Shown here: positions 57,166 through 64,000 of the stretch, piece after piece
How positions within the stretch are numbered: position 1 is the stretch's first letter
Layout: each line of letters begins with the position of its first letter
Assembly (NCBI RefSeq): GCF_030814815.1
Contig: NZ_JAUSVR010000004.1
Location: 264,721-328,720, forward strand
Reading direction: 5' to 3'
DNA: 64,000 bases
Source: Ancylobacter amanitiformis
GTDB taxonomy: Bacteria; Pseudomonadota; Alphaproteobacteria; Rhizobiales; Xanthobacteraceae
Position numbers and translations under genes: made by a program
The notes under the pieces: generated by a model
Told to the model about the DNA's origin: nothing
The model's database searches: none
The model's input: only the letters and a program-made list of their open reading frames with translations

Positions 57166-58065
57166 TCATGATACTATTTTGCTCTTCGGGAAATAACTGG
57201 ATATCCATTCGAAGAATAGTTGCACGCGCATTTCCTGATGGCGTCGTCGGTCCGATATCAGATACCACCCGCCGCTGACTTCAATCGTTACCGAGAATGG
57301 ACGGATGAGCGACCCCTCCTTGACATAGGAGTCCGCGAGTTCATCGCTGGCGAGCGTGATGCCTCCTCCGTGATAGGCGAGATCGATGGCAAAGCCGGTA
57401 TCGTTGCAATAGATATGCCTTCGAAATAATCCGAGACCGGACAGGTTGGCGGCTTCCGTCCACTGGCGCCACTCGGTGCCATCGTCCTGATGGATGATTG
57501 TATAGTCCGTCAGTTCCTTCACGTCCTTGGGCATGCCTATTCGTGCGGAGAACAGGCGCGGGCTGCACACGGGCGCCAGGTTTACCTGGCCAAGCAGCCG
57601 GACCACGTGATTAGGCCAGGGACCACTGCCGAACAGCACGGCCACATCGGCATCGTCCTCGAAAATGACCCGCTCATTGTCGACCAGCTTGAGTTGGCAA
57701 CCGACATGGGGATGCCGCTCGACGAAATCGCGCAGATGTCGCGACAGCCATTTGCTGCCAAACATGGAGGAGCAGGCGATCGTTATCGTCCCGCTCAAAC
57801 CGGCACTGCGATGCATCACGCGGACCGAATCGTCGAGTGACCCGAGCATCATTTGAACGGTGCCGAGAAACACGCGACCTTCGGGGCTGAGGCGCACGGT
57901 TCGCCCGTGCCTTTCGAAGAGTGCGACGCCGACCGCCTCCTCCAGTCGTTTCATCTGGTGGCTGACGGCGCTGTCGGTGAGATGCAGGGCCTTCGCCGCC
58001 TGCGAAAAACTTTCGCTCTGCGCGGCGATCTGAAAGGTCGGGAGGGTATCCAGCGGGAGTTTCAT
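57166..58065 (-). CDS. LysR-family transcriptional regulator
   Basis: 299 residues. Residues 1-65 hold the LysR winged helix (LDTLPTFQIAAQSESFSQAA, LTDSAVSHQMKRLEEAVGVA, then LFERHGRTVRLSPEG). The effector domain follows (ITIACSSMFGSKWLSRHLRD, then a GITLASDELADSYVKEG pocket loop). It is divergent from the ABC transporter operon across a 115-bp gap with two perfect inverted repeats, and most likely controls it in response to the imported amino acid or its derivative. Confidence 0.9.
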   Translation of the reverse strand: MKLPLDTLPTFQIAAQSESFSQAAKALHLTDSAVSHQMKRLEEAVGVALFERHGRTVRLSPEGRVFLGTVQMMLGSLDDSVRVMHRSAGLSGTITIACSSMFGSKWLSRHLRDFVERHPHVGCQLKLVDNERVIFEDDADVAVLFGSGPWPNHVVRLLGQVNLAPVCSPRLFSARIGMPKDVKELTDYTIIHQDDGTEWRQWTEAANLSGLGLFRRHIYCNDTGFAIDLAYHGGGITLASDELADSYVKEGSLIRPFSVTIEVSGGWYLISDRRRHQEMRVQLFFEWISSYFPKSKIVS

Positions 58066-58093
58066 GCAGTCTCATGAAAATTATTCATTTAAT

Positions 58094-58121
58094 GATCAAA
58101 AATTGATCTCTTGATGTCAAG
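58094..58121. promoter_or_regulatory. Two dyads in the LysR/transport intergenic region
   Basis: GATCAA-AAA-TTGATC (58094-58108), then CTTGATGTCAAG (58110-58121), in an A/T-rich gap. LysR proteins bind such interrupted palindromes near divergent promoters. Confidence 0.5.
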
Positions 58122-58180
58122 CATATTCACTTAGATGATGAATCCTGCGTTCGTCGCCAATCAAAATTCCAGAGGTTGCA

Positions 58181-58972
58181 ATGTATAAGTGGACTTCGTT
58201 CGTGGGTGCTATTGCCGTCTCCGTATTGGCAAGCGTCAGCGCCTCTCATGCTCAATCCAACGACAGCCTGACCGACATTAAAACGCGCGGAACCTTGCGT
58301 GTCGGCATGGCGGACTCGGTCCCCTCGCAGTCGAAGAATCCGAACACCGACCAGTGGGAGGGCTACAATGTCGACATGGCGCAGAATCTGGCGGGGCAGC
58401 TTGGCGTGAAGCTGGAGATCGTCGACGCCTCCTGGAGCACGCTGATTCCGGGGCTGGTGGCCGGGCAGTACGACATCGCGATGAGCGATCTTTTCGCCAC
58501 CCCCAAAAGGGCGCAGACGGTCGCCTTCACCAATGCCTATATGAGCCTCGGATTTTCCTGGGTCGTGAGGGCGGACTTCCCCGGTGACGATGCTGGAAAG
58601 CTGAACGAGACATCCATCACCATCGCCAATCTCTCCGGCGGCGCGATGGGCGACGTCATCCGCAAATACGCGCCAAAGGCGAAGATCAAGGAAGTGGCGA
58701 GCGACAACGTCTTCTCGCCTCATCTCGAAGTCGCGTCCGGCAGGGCCGATGCCACGTTGATGGATCACTACAACAACCTGCAATTCCTGAAGCAGGAGGG
58801 CGGGAAGAAGGTGCGCATCCTCGGCGGAGATGTGCAGTTCCAGCAGACGCCCATGGCTTATGCGGTCCGCCCCGGCGACCAGCGCCTGCTGAACTTCCTC
58901 AACACGTGGATCGCCTATAACCAGACCACGGGCCTTTCCGAGGAACTGCGCCGCAAATGGTACGGCTTCTGA
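58181..58972 (+). CDS. ABC transporter substrate-binding protein, polar amino acid type
   Basis: 263 residues. Signal peptide at 1-25 (YKWTSFVGAIAVSVLASVSA). The mature part begins DSLTDIKTRGTLRVGMADSV, has EGYNVDMAQNLAGQLGVKLE and continues into YDIAMSDLFATPKRAQTVAF: a bilobal amino-acid binding protein of the PF00497 type. Periplasmic; delivers substrate to the two permeases that follow. AGAGG precedes the ATG. Confidence 0.93.
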   Translation: MYKWTSFVGAIAVSVLASVSASHAQSNDSLTDIKTRGTLRVGMADSVPSQSKNPNTDQWEGYNVDMAQNLAGQLGVKLEIVDASWSTLIPGLVAGQYDIAMSDLFATPKRAQTVAFTNAYMSLGFSWVVRADFPGDDAGKLNETSITIANLSGGAMGDVIRKYAPKAKIKEVASDNVFSPHLEVASGRADATLMDHYNNLQFLKQEGGKKVRILGGDVQFQQTPMAYAVRPGDQRLLNFLNTWIAYNQTTGLSEELRRKWYGF

Positions 58973-59004
58973 GCCGGCTCTGACGGATCGCATCACGGCG
59001 AGCG

Positions 59005-59688
59005 ATGATGTTCTCCATCCTGACGGACCTGCTTCCCGATTTCCTGCTGCGCTACTGGCCCGCGCTGGTATCGGGAGCGCTGGTTTCCCTGAAGTTCCTC
59101 GCCTGGGCGATCGCCATCGGCTTTCCGGCGGGCATGGGGATCGCCGTTATCCAGCTGAACGGCCCGGCTCTCCTGCGCCTTCCCGTGATCGCGCTGGTCG
59201 AGATGGTCCGCAATACCCCGCTTCTCGTGCAATTGTGGTGGATCCACTTCGCCATCCCCATCCTGTTCGGGGCGCGCAGTTCGCCCGAGGTCAGCGCCGC
59301 CATCGGTCTGGCCCTGTCGAGCGCCTGCTATTTCAGCGAGAACATTCGGGGGGGCCTGCTTGCTCTCCCGGAGGGGCAGCGTGAAGCCGCCACCGGCCTC
59401 GGAATAGGGCGCTGGTGCCTGTGGACGCGTATTCTGCTGCCGCAGGCCATCATCGATACGCTCCCGGCGAGCGCCAACACGGTGCTCTCCTTCTTCAAGG
59501 CCACCTCCATACTCTCCGTGATCGCGGTTCCGGAACTCATGATGACGGCCATGCGGATCAGTTCGCGCACTGCCGATCCGATCGGCGTGCTCACGACCAT
59601 GACGCTCATCTACGCCGTGCTTGGCGGCGGGATCGCCTTCGCGCTCCGGCGTCTGGAAGCGGCGCTGATGCTGAGGAGCCGCCGCTGA
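59005..59688 (+). CDS. ABC transporter permease 1, polar amino acid type
   Basis: 227 residues with about five membrane helices. The family motif is present as ALVEMVRNTPLLVQLWWIHF and the EAA loop as LPEGQREAATGLGIGRWCLW. Member of the HisMQ/GlnP group. An ATG at 59008 is an alternative start. Its stop overlaps the next permease start (TGATG). Confidence 0.92.
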   Translation: MMFSILTDLLPDFLLRYWPALVSGALVSLKFLAWAIAIGFPAGMGIAVIQLNGPALLRLPVIALVEMVRNTPLLVQLWWIHFAIPILFGARSSPEVSAAIGLALSSACYFSENIRGGLLALPEGQREAATGLGIGRWCLWTRILLPQAIIDTLPASANTVLSFFKATSILSVIAVPELMMTAMRISSRTADPIGVLTTMTLIYAVLGGGIAFALRRLEAALMLRSRR

Positions 59689-60347
59689 TGCTGGATATCT
59701 CGCTTATCCTCGACGCCTGGCCGGAACTGGCACGCGGAATCGCGACAACGCTGGCCGTCACCGCGGCCTCGTTCCTCGGCGCGCTGCTTCTCGGGCTGCT
59801 GCTCACCATCGGGCGGCTGAGCCGGAGGAAATCCCTGCAACGCGGCTGCGAGGGCTACGTCGCCCTGTTCCGGGTCGTGCCGGAACTTGGGGTGATCTTC
59901 TGGAGCTATTACTGCCTGCCGCTGCTGGTCGGCCTCTCCCTCTCGGAGATTACCTGCGGGATCATTGCGCTGACGGTGATCGCGGCCGCCTATGTCTCGG
60001 AAATCTACCGTGCCGGCTACAACGCGCTGCCGATCGGCCAGTTCGAGGCGGCCAAGGCCATCGGCCTGAAGGAGTGGCATGCCTGGCGGCTGGTGCTGGC
60101 CCCGCAGATCCTGCGGCGCATGACGCCCTCGCTGATCAATTGCGGCATCGACACGCTGAAGAATTCGACGCTTCTCGCCGCGATCGGCGCCACCGAGCTT
60201 GCCTATGAAGCCTATCAGATCGGCAACACGACCTACAATTACCTGACACCGTTCTCCTTCGTGGCCTTTGTGTTCTTCATCGTCATCTTTCCCCTGAGCC
60301 TCATAGCCCGCCGTCGTGAGACGCGGTTGCAGGCACGCCTTCGCTGA
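59688..60347 (+). CDS. ABC transporter permease 2, polar amino acid type
   Basis: 219 residues; same fold as permease 1, with ALFRVVPELGVIFWSYYCLP and the EAA loop IGQFEAAKAIGLKEWHAWRL. The two form the membrane heterodimer of the importer. The ATPase subunit is not adjacent but is probably the gene that starts at 63901. Confidence 0.92.
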   Translation: MLDISLILDAWPELARGIATTLAVTAASFLGALLLGLLLTIGRLSRRKSLQRGCEGYVALFRVVPELGVIFWSYYCLPLLVGLSLSEITCGIIALTVIAAAYVSEIYRAGYNALPIGQFEAAKAIGLKEWHAWRLVLAPQILRRMTPSLINCGIDTLKNSTLLAAIGATELAYEAYQIGNTTYNYLTPFSFVAFVFFIVIFPLSLIARRRETRLQARLR

Positions 60348-60370
60348 AGGCGCCACCGGAAAACGCGAAC

Positions 60371-61552
60371 ATGGCTTTCACGCAGACCCTTCTTGAGCGC
60401 GGCGACGTCGAGCGGATGCTCGACATAAGGCGGGCCATCCATGCCGACCCCGAACTTTCGCACGCGGAGTTCGCCACGCGCGAGCGCGTGTTGAACGAGC
60501 TTGAGCAGGCCGGGCTCACCGCGATCCGGCCGGTCGGTCCCACCGGTTTCGCGGTTGATGTCCTCGGCCGCCGTGCCGGCAGCCGTACCGTTGGCCTGCG
60601 CGCCGACATGGACGCGCTGCCGATCCACGAGACGGCGAACGTGCCGTTCCGGTCGCGGCGTGCCGGCGTCATGCATGCCTGTGGCCACGACAGTCACACG
60701 GCCATGGTTCTCGCCGCGGGTTTCTGGTTCCAGCGCCATGCCGATCGGTTCGGCGGCCGGGTGCGGCTGCTGTTCCAGCATTCCGAGGAAGCCCTGCCGA
60801 GCGGCGCCGAGCAGTTCGTCGCGGCCGGGCTGGCGCGCGACCTCGACATCGTGCTCGGCATTCATGTCGACCCCATGATCGGCACCGGCCGGGTCTCCGC
60901 GCAGCCCGGTCCCTTCGCCTGCGCCTCCGACCATTTCGACGTGACGATCCGTGGCAGCGCCGCGCATGGTGGCCGCCCCCATGAAGGTATCGACGCCATC
61001 GCCGCCGCCGCGACGTTTCTGCAGGAAGCCAACAGGATCCGCGCGCACAATGCCGATCCCATGACGCCGCTGGTGATAACGGCGGGAACCATCGCCGGGG
61101 GAACGGCCCATAACGTGATCGCCGACCATGTCGTCATCGGCGGCACCATCCGCTCGGGCGGGCAAAGCGTGCGGGACGTGGCGCATCGCCGGCTGCGCGA
61201 GATCGCACGCGGGCTTGAGCTGATGCATGGCGTGACGGCCGAGGTCGCGATCGCCGAGGACGGCCCGCTGCTGGTGAACGATGCCGGGGTCGCCGCCCTG
61301 GTCCGCGCGGCGGCGGTCAAGGTCGTGGGCTCCACGGAGATCCTGTCCGACGCCCCCATGTGGAGCGCGAGCGACGACTTCGCCTATTTCAGCAACGCCG
61401 TGTCGGGAACCTATTTCCGCATCGGCGTTCGCCATGAAGCGAAAGGCTGCGTGCACCCGCTTCATCATCCGGACTTCGCCATCGACGAAGACGCGCTGGA
61501 GATCGGCGCGGCCCTGCTCATTCAGGCGACGCTCGACGCACTCGCCGCCTGA
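60371..61552 (+). CDS. M20D-family amidohydrolase
   Basis: 393 residues of the M20D/amidohydrolase type (relatives of hippurate hydrolase and N-acyl-amino-acid hydrolases). Metal ligands show in LRADMDALPI (Asp), HACGHDSHTAM (His/Asp) and LFQHSEEALP (Glu/Glu), with HVDPMIGTG and CVHPLHHPDF near the ends. It removes an acyl group from an amino acid derivative. Ectoine catabolism (DoeB-type) is one pathway that pairs such an enzyme with the M24 and cyclodeaminase genes that follow. Confidence 0.9.
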   Translation: MAFTQTLLERGDVERMLDIRRAIHADPELSHAEFATRERVLNELEQAGLTAIRPVGPTGFAVDVLGRRAGSRTVGLRADMDALPIHETANVPFRSRRAGVMHACGHDSHTAMVLAAGFWFQRHADRFGGRVRLLFQHSEEALPSGAEQFVAAGLARDLDIVLGIHVDPMIGTGRVSAQPGPFACASDHFDVTIRGSAAHGGRPHEGIDAIAAAATFLQEANRIRAHNADPMTPLVITAGTIAGGTAHNVIADHVVIGGTIRSGGQSVRDVAHRRLREIARGLELMHGVTAEVAIAEDGPLLVNDAGVAALVRAAAVKVVGSTEILSDAPMWSASDDFAYFSNAVSGTYFRIGVRHEAKGCVHPLHHPDFAIDEDALEIGAALLIQATLDALAA

Positions 61553-61579
61553 CGACGAATCCAGATCAAGGGAACAGCC

Positions 61580-62770
61580 ATGGACCTAACGAGAAACCTG
61601 CGCTTCAGCGCAGTCGAATACGCACGCCGTCTTGCCGTCATCAAGAACAGCATGGCGAAGCAGGGCATCGAGGTGCTGTGCGACGGCGACCCGGCGAACA
61701 TGTATTACGCTACCGGCTTCGACGCCATGTCGTTCTTCACGCCGCAGCTGATGGTGATCGCTCTCGACGCGCCGGAACCCATCATCATCACGCGGAAGAT
61801 GGACACGCGGGCCGTGCGCCGCACGGCCTATATCGGCGATGACAGCATCCATGGCTGGCCGGAGATCATGTGCCAGCACCTCACTTTCAACCCGATGACC
61901 TACGCCGCCGAGGTCATCCGCGCGCGCGGCTGGGACACCCGCAGCATCGGCATCGAAATGGATGCGTGGATGTTCACGCCGCGGGACTGCGAGGTCCTGC
62001 GCGCCCACCTGCCGAACGCGCGCATCCGCGACGCCAGGCTGCTGATCAACTGGGCCCGCACGGTGAAGTCGGCACCCGAGATCGCCTATATGCGCGAGGC
62101 CGGCAAGATCCAGGAACGGATCATGCGCACGGCGATCGACACCGCCCGCCCGGGCGTCCGCGAATGCGATCTGGCGGCGGAAATCTACCGCGCACAGCTG
62201 CGCGGCACGGAGGAGTTCGGCGGCGATTATTCCGCCTATCACGCATCGATCCCGACCGGCGACAAGGCGGGCAACCCGCATCTGAGCTGGACCGACCAGC
62301 GGCTGGAGAACGACCAGTCCTTCACCATGGAGCTGGGCGCGGTGCGTCACCGCTACCACACGCCGATGGCGCGCACCGTCTATCTCGGGCGTTCGGTGCC
62401 GCAGACGCTCGTCGACACCTCGAAACATGTGATCGACGGCTTCGAGGAGACGATCAGCCGCATCCGGCCGGGCATGACCTGCCACGAGGCCAACGAGTTC
62501 TGGGAACGCTACAACCGCGATTTCAATCTCGAAAAGGATTCCCGCATCGCCTACGCCATTGGCTGCTGCTATCCGCCGGTCTGGCAGGAAAAGACGGTGA
62601 GCATCCGCGCCGGCGAACCGGTGATCCTGGAAGAGAACATGACCTTCCACATGATCCTGGGAATCTTCCACGACAATTGGGGGTATTCGATGAGCGAGTC
62701 GATCCGCATCGGTGCCGACGGCGTGGAAGTCTTCGCCAACTTCCCGCGTGAACTGTTCGTCCTCAACTGA
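61580..62770 (+). CDS. M24-family peptidase-like hydrolase (Xaa-Pro/ectoine hydrolase type)
   Basis: 396 residues. The N-terminal creatinase-like domain (DGDPANMYYATGFDAMSFFT) and the C-terminal pita-bread domain (RGTEEFGGDYSAYHASIPTG, ENDQSFTMELGAVRHRYHTP, EENMTFHMILGIF) are complete. The pattern resembles ectoine hydrolases DoeA/EutD as well as Xaa-Pro peptidases. With the transporter and M20 gene it forms one catabolic operon. Substrate unknown. Confidence 0.88.
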   Translation: MDLTRNLRFSAVEYARRLAVIKNSMAKQGIEVLCDGDPANMYYATGFDAMSFFTPQLMVIALDAPEPIIITRKMDTRAVRRTAYIGDDSIHGWPEIMCQHLTFNPMTYAAEVIRARGWDTRSIGIEMDAWMFTPRDCEVLRAHLPNARIRDARLLINWARTVKSAPEIAYMREAGKIQERIMRTAIDTARPGVRECDLAAEIYRAQLRGTEEFGGDYSAYHASIPTGDKAGNPHLSWTDQRLENDQSFTMELGAVRHRYHTPMARTVYLGRSVPQTLVDTSKHVIDGFEETISRIRPGMTCHEANEFWERYNRDFNLEKDSRIAYAIGCCYPPVWQEKTVSIRAGEPVILEENMTFHMILGIFHDNWGYSMSESIRIGADGVEVFANFPRELFVLN

Positions 62771-62857
62771 GCGAAGATGCGGCGGCGGAAGGCCAGTGCC
62801 CGGCCGCCGCCGTGTCATCCCGTGCCCGCGTCCTTCCCTGCCCGCAGGAGCCACCCC

Positions 62858-63904
62858 ATGGCCGTTGCCCTCAATGCCGTGCCCTTCATCAGTGTCGAGG
62901 GCATGATGAAGCTGGTTCTCAGACAGGGTCTTCCCGCCTTTCTGGTCGATCTCGCCCGGTGCATCGAAGCCGATTTCGCGCGCTGGCCCAGCTTCGACAA
63001 GACGCCGCGCCTGGCGTCGCACAGCGTCGATGGCGTGATCGAGCTGATGCCGGCCAGCGACGGCGAGCTATACGGCTTCAAATACGTCAACGGTCATCCG
63101 AGCAATGCCCGTACGGGGCGCCAGACCGTCACGGCCTTCGGGGTGCTGGCCGATGTCCGCTCGGGCTATCCGGTGCTGCTGTCGGAGATGACGCTCCTCA
63201 CGGCCCTGCGCACGGCGGCGATGTCGGCACTGGCCGCCCGGCACCTCGCCGGGCCCGACGCACGCGGCATGGCGATCATCGGCAATGGGGCGCAGGCCGA
63301 GTTCCAGGCGGTGGCTTTCCGGTCATTGCTGGGCATCGAGCATGTGAGGCTCCACGATATCGACCCCGCGGCAACGGAGAAATGCGCGCGCAACCTGCGC
63401 CGGCTGGGGTTCTCGCTCGTCACCTGCGAGACCGCCGAAGCGGCCGTGGAGGGCGCCGACATCATCACGACGGTGACAGCCGACAAGCAGTTCGCCACCA
63501 TCCTCACGGACAACATGGTCGGCCCCGGCGTCCACATAAACGCGGTCGGCGGTGACTGCCCGGGAAAAACGGAACTGCACCGGGATATCCTGCTGCGGTC
63601 CGACATCTTCGTCGAATATGCGCCGCAAACCCGGATCGAGGGCGAAATCCAGCAACTGGACGCCGACCATCCCGTCACCGAGCTGTGGCAGGTGATAAAT
63701 GGCAACGCGCCGGGGCGTACGGACCGCGCCCAGATCACCCTGTTCGACTCCGTCGGCTTTGCCATCGAGGACTTCGCGGCGCTGCGCCATGTGCGCGGCC
63801 TGATCGGGGAGGCGCCCTTCGACCCTCCGCTCGATCTGCTGGCCGATCCGGATGATCCGCGCGACCTGTTCGGCATGCTCATGCGCGCCGAGGCACGGTT
63901 ATGA
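62858..63904 (+). CDS. Ornithine cyclodeaminase family protein
   Basis: 348 residues from the ATG at 62858 (GCAGGAGCC upstream). The long-form OCD signatures are present: YGFKYVNGHPSNARTGRQTV, SGYPVLLSEMTLLTALRTAA, MAIIGNGAQAEFQAVAF (NAD-binding Rossmann loop) and the VGGDCPGKTELHRDILL region. It converts ornithine (or a relative such as diaminobutyrate) to proline-type products with NAD+. It is the last complete gene in the window and overlaps the next start (ATGA). Confidence 0.9.
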   Translation: MAVALNAVPFISVEGMMKLVLRQGLPAFLVDLARCIEADFARWPSFDKTPRLASHSVDGVIELMPASDGELYGFKYVNGHPSNARTGRQTVTAFGVLADVRSGYPVLLSEMTLLTALRTAAMSALAARHLAGPDARGMAIIGNGAQAEFQAVAFRSLLGIEHVRLHDIDPAATEKCARNLRRLGFSLVTCETAEAAVEGADIITTVTADKQFATILTDNMVGPGVHINAVGGDCPGKTELHRDILLRSDIFVEYAPQTRIEGEIQQLDADHPVTELWQVINGNAPGRTDRAQITLFDSVGFAIEDFAALRHVRGLIGEAPFDPPLDLLADPDDPRDLFGMLMRAEARL

Positions 63905-64000
63905 CGAGCGACACCCATTCGATCGTCCCTCCCGACGCTCTGCCGGCGGTCCACACGCCTCCTGGCAAGGACGTGGCGGTTGAGCTTGTCGGCGTGCACA
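63901..64000 (+). CDS. 5' fragment of a probable ABC transporter ATPase
   Basis: 33 codons before the window ends: MTSDTHSIVPPDALPAVHTP, then PGKDVAVELVGVH. An extended Pro-rich start followed by VELVGVH matches the first strand of many amino-acid ABC ATPases (VEL..VHK.FG). The operon lacks its ATPase, which supports this reading. No Walker motif is inside the window. Confidence 0.5.
   Translation, partial: MTSDTHSIVPPDALPAVHTPPGKDVAVELVGVH

Noticed and set aside
57023..57268. 81-codon minus-strand frame at the prophage border
   Set aside because: It overlaps the LysR C-terminus and has no recognisable product; kept only as a possible gene remnant.
61586..63022. 478-codon minus-strand open frame
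   Set aside because: Antisense to the M24 hydrolase and start of the cyclodeaminase; low-complexity composition.

Overview
The window is high-GC DNA with dense, overlapping gene starts (ATGA/GTGA couplings) and purine-rich ribosome binding sites. It reads as an alphaproteobacterium, probably of the Rhizobiales type; the genus cannot be fixed from sequence alone. About 1-57 kb is a contractile-tailed prophage and 57-64 kb is host chromosome. The left end of the prophage lies outside the window.

Layout. (1) 1-20.6 kb, minus strand: late genes transcribed leftward. The head module is lambda-like (Nu1-type small terminase, gpA-type large terminase, gpB-type portal, gpW, ClpP-like head protease, gpD-type decoration protein, gpE-type capsid). 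It is joined to a P2-like contractile tail: gpV spike, PAAR tip, gpW/J/I baseplate wedge, collar-type fibre, sheath FI, tube FII, gpU, gpX, gpE with an E' frame, tape measure, and the start of gpD. (2) 21-22.8 kb: two small minus-strand genes and a long gene-poor stretch of odd composition. (3) 22.8-32.7 kb, plus strand: a train of small, mostly unrecognised accessory genes. They include an adenine-type methyltransferase, a Cys-rich secreted protein, a protein with a GRF-type glycine motif, and a HerA-like ATPase. This unit carries two kinds of unusual RNA structure. One is six short hairpins with the shared core CA-AYYG-TG just upstream of start codons. The other is a run of very stable hairpins, several with UNCG loops, in a 0.5 kb leader. 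(4) 43.0-32.75 kb, minus strand: an early replication/modification operon with a Cro-position gene, RuvC-like resolvase, Dam and Dcm methylases, a CHC2/Toprim primase, a RepA-like helicase and several zinc-ribbon proteins. (5) 43.1-56.9 kb, plus strand: a CI-like repressor, then an operator and a recombination/replication unit (YqaJ exonuclease, RecT, ExoX-like exonuclease, SSB, RecD/Dda-like helicase, AAA+ ATPase, ASCH and J-domain proteins), ending with an AlpA/Xis-like HTH gene and a strong terminator. (6) 57.1-64 kb: host LysR regulator and a divergent amino-acid-type ABC transporter and catabolic operon (binding protein, two permeases, M20 and M24 peptidase-family enzymes, ornithine cyclodeaminase, start of a probable ABC ATPase).

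How it fits together. A 13-bp dyad, GTTGYAAAACAAC, occurs at the repressor/Cro divergence and upstream of both rightward early units (22.75 kb and 44.06 kb). The repressor therefore probably controls three transcription units. Replication and recombination genes would act first, and the leftward late operon then builds a lambda-type capsid on a P2-type tail. No integrase, holin, endolysin, tRNA or CRISPR array was recognised; integrase and lysis genes may lie beyond the left edge.
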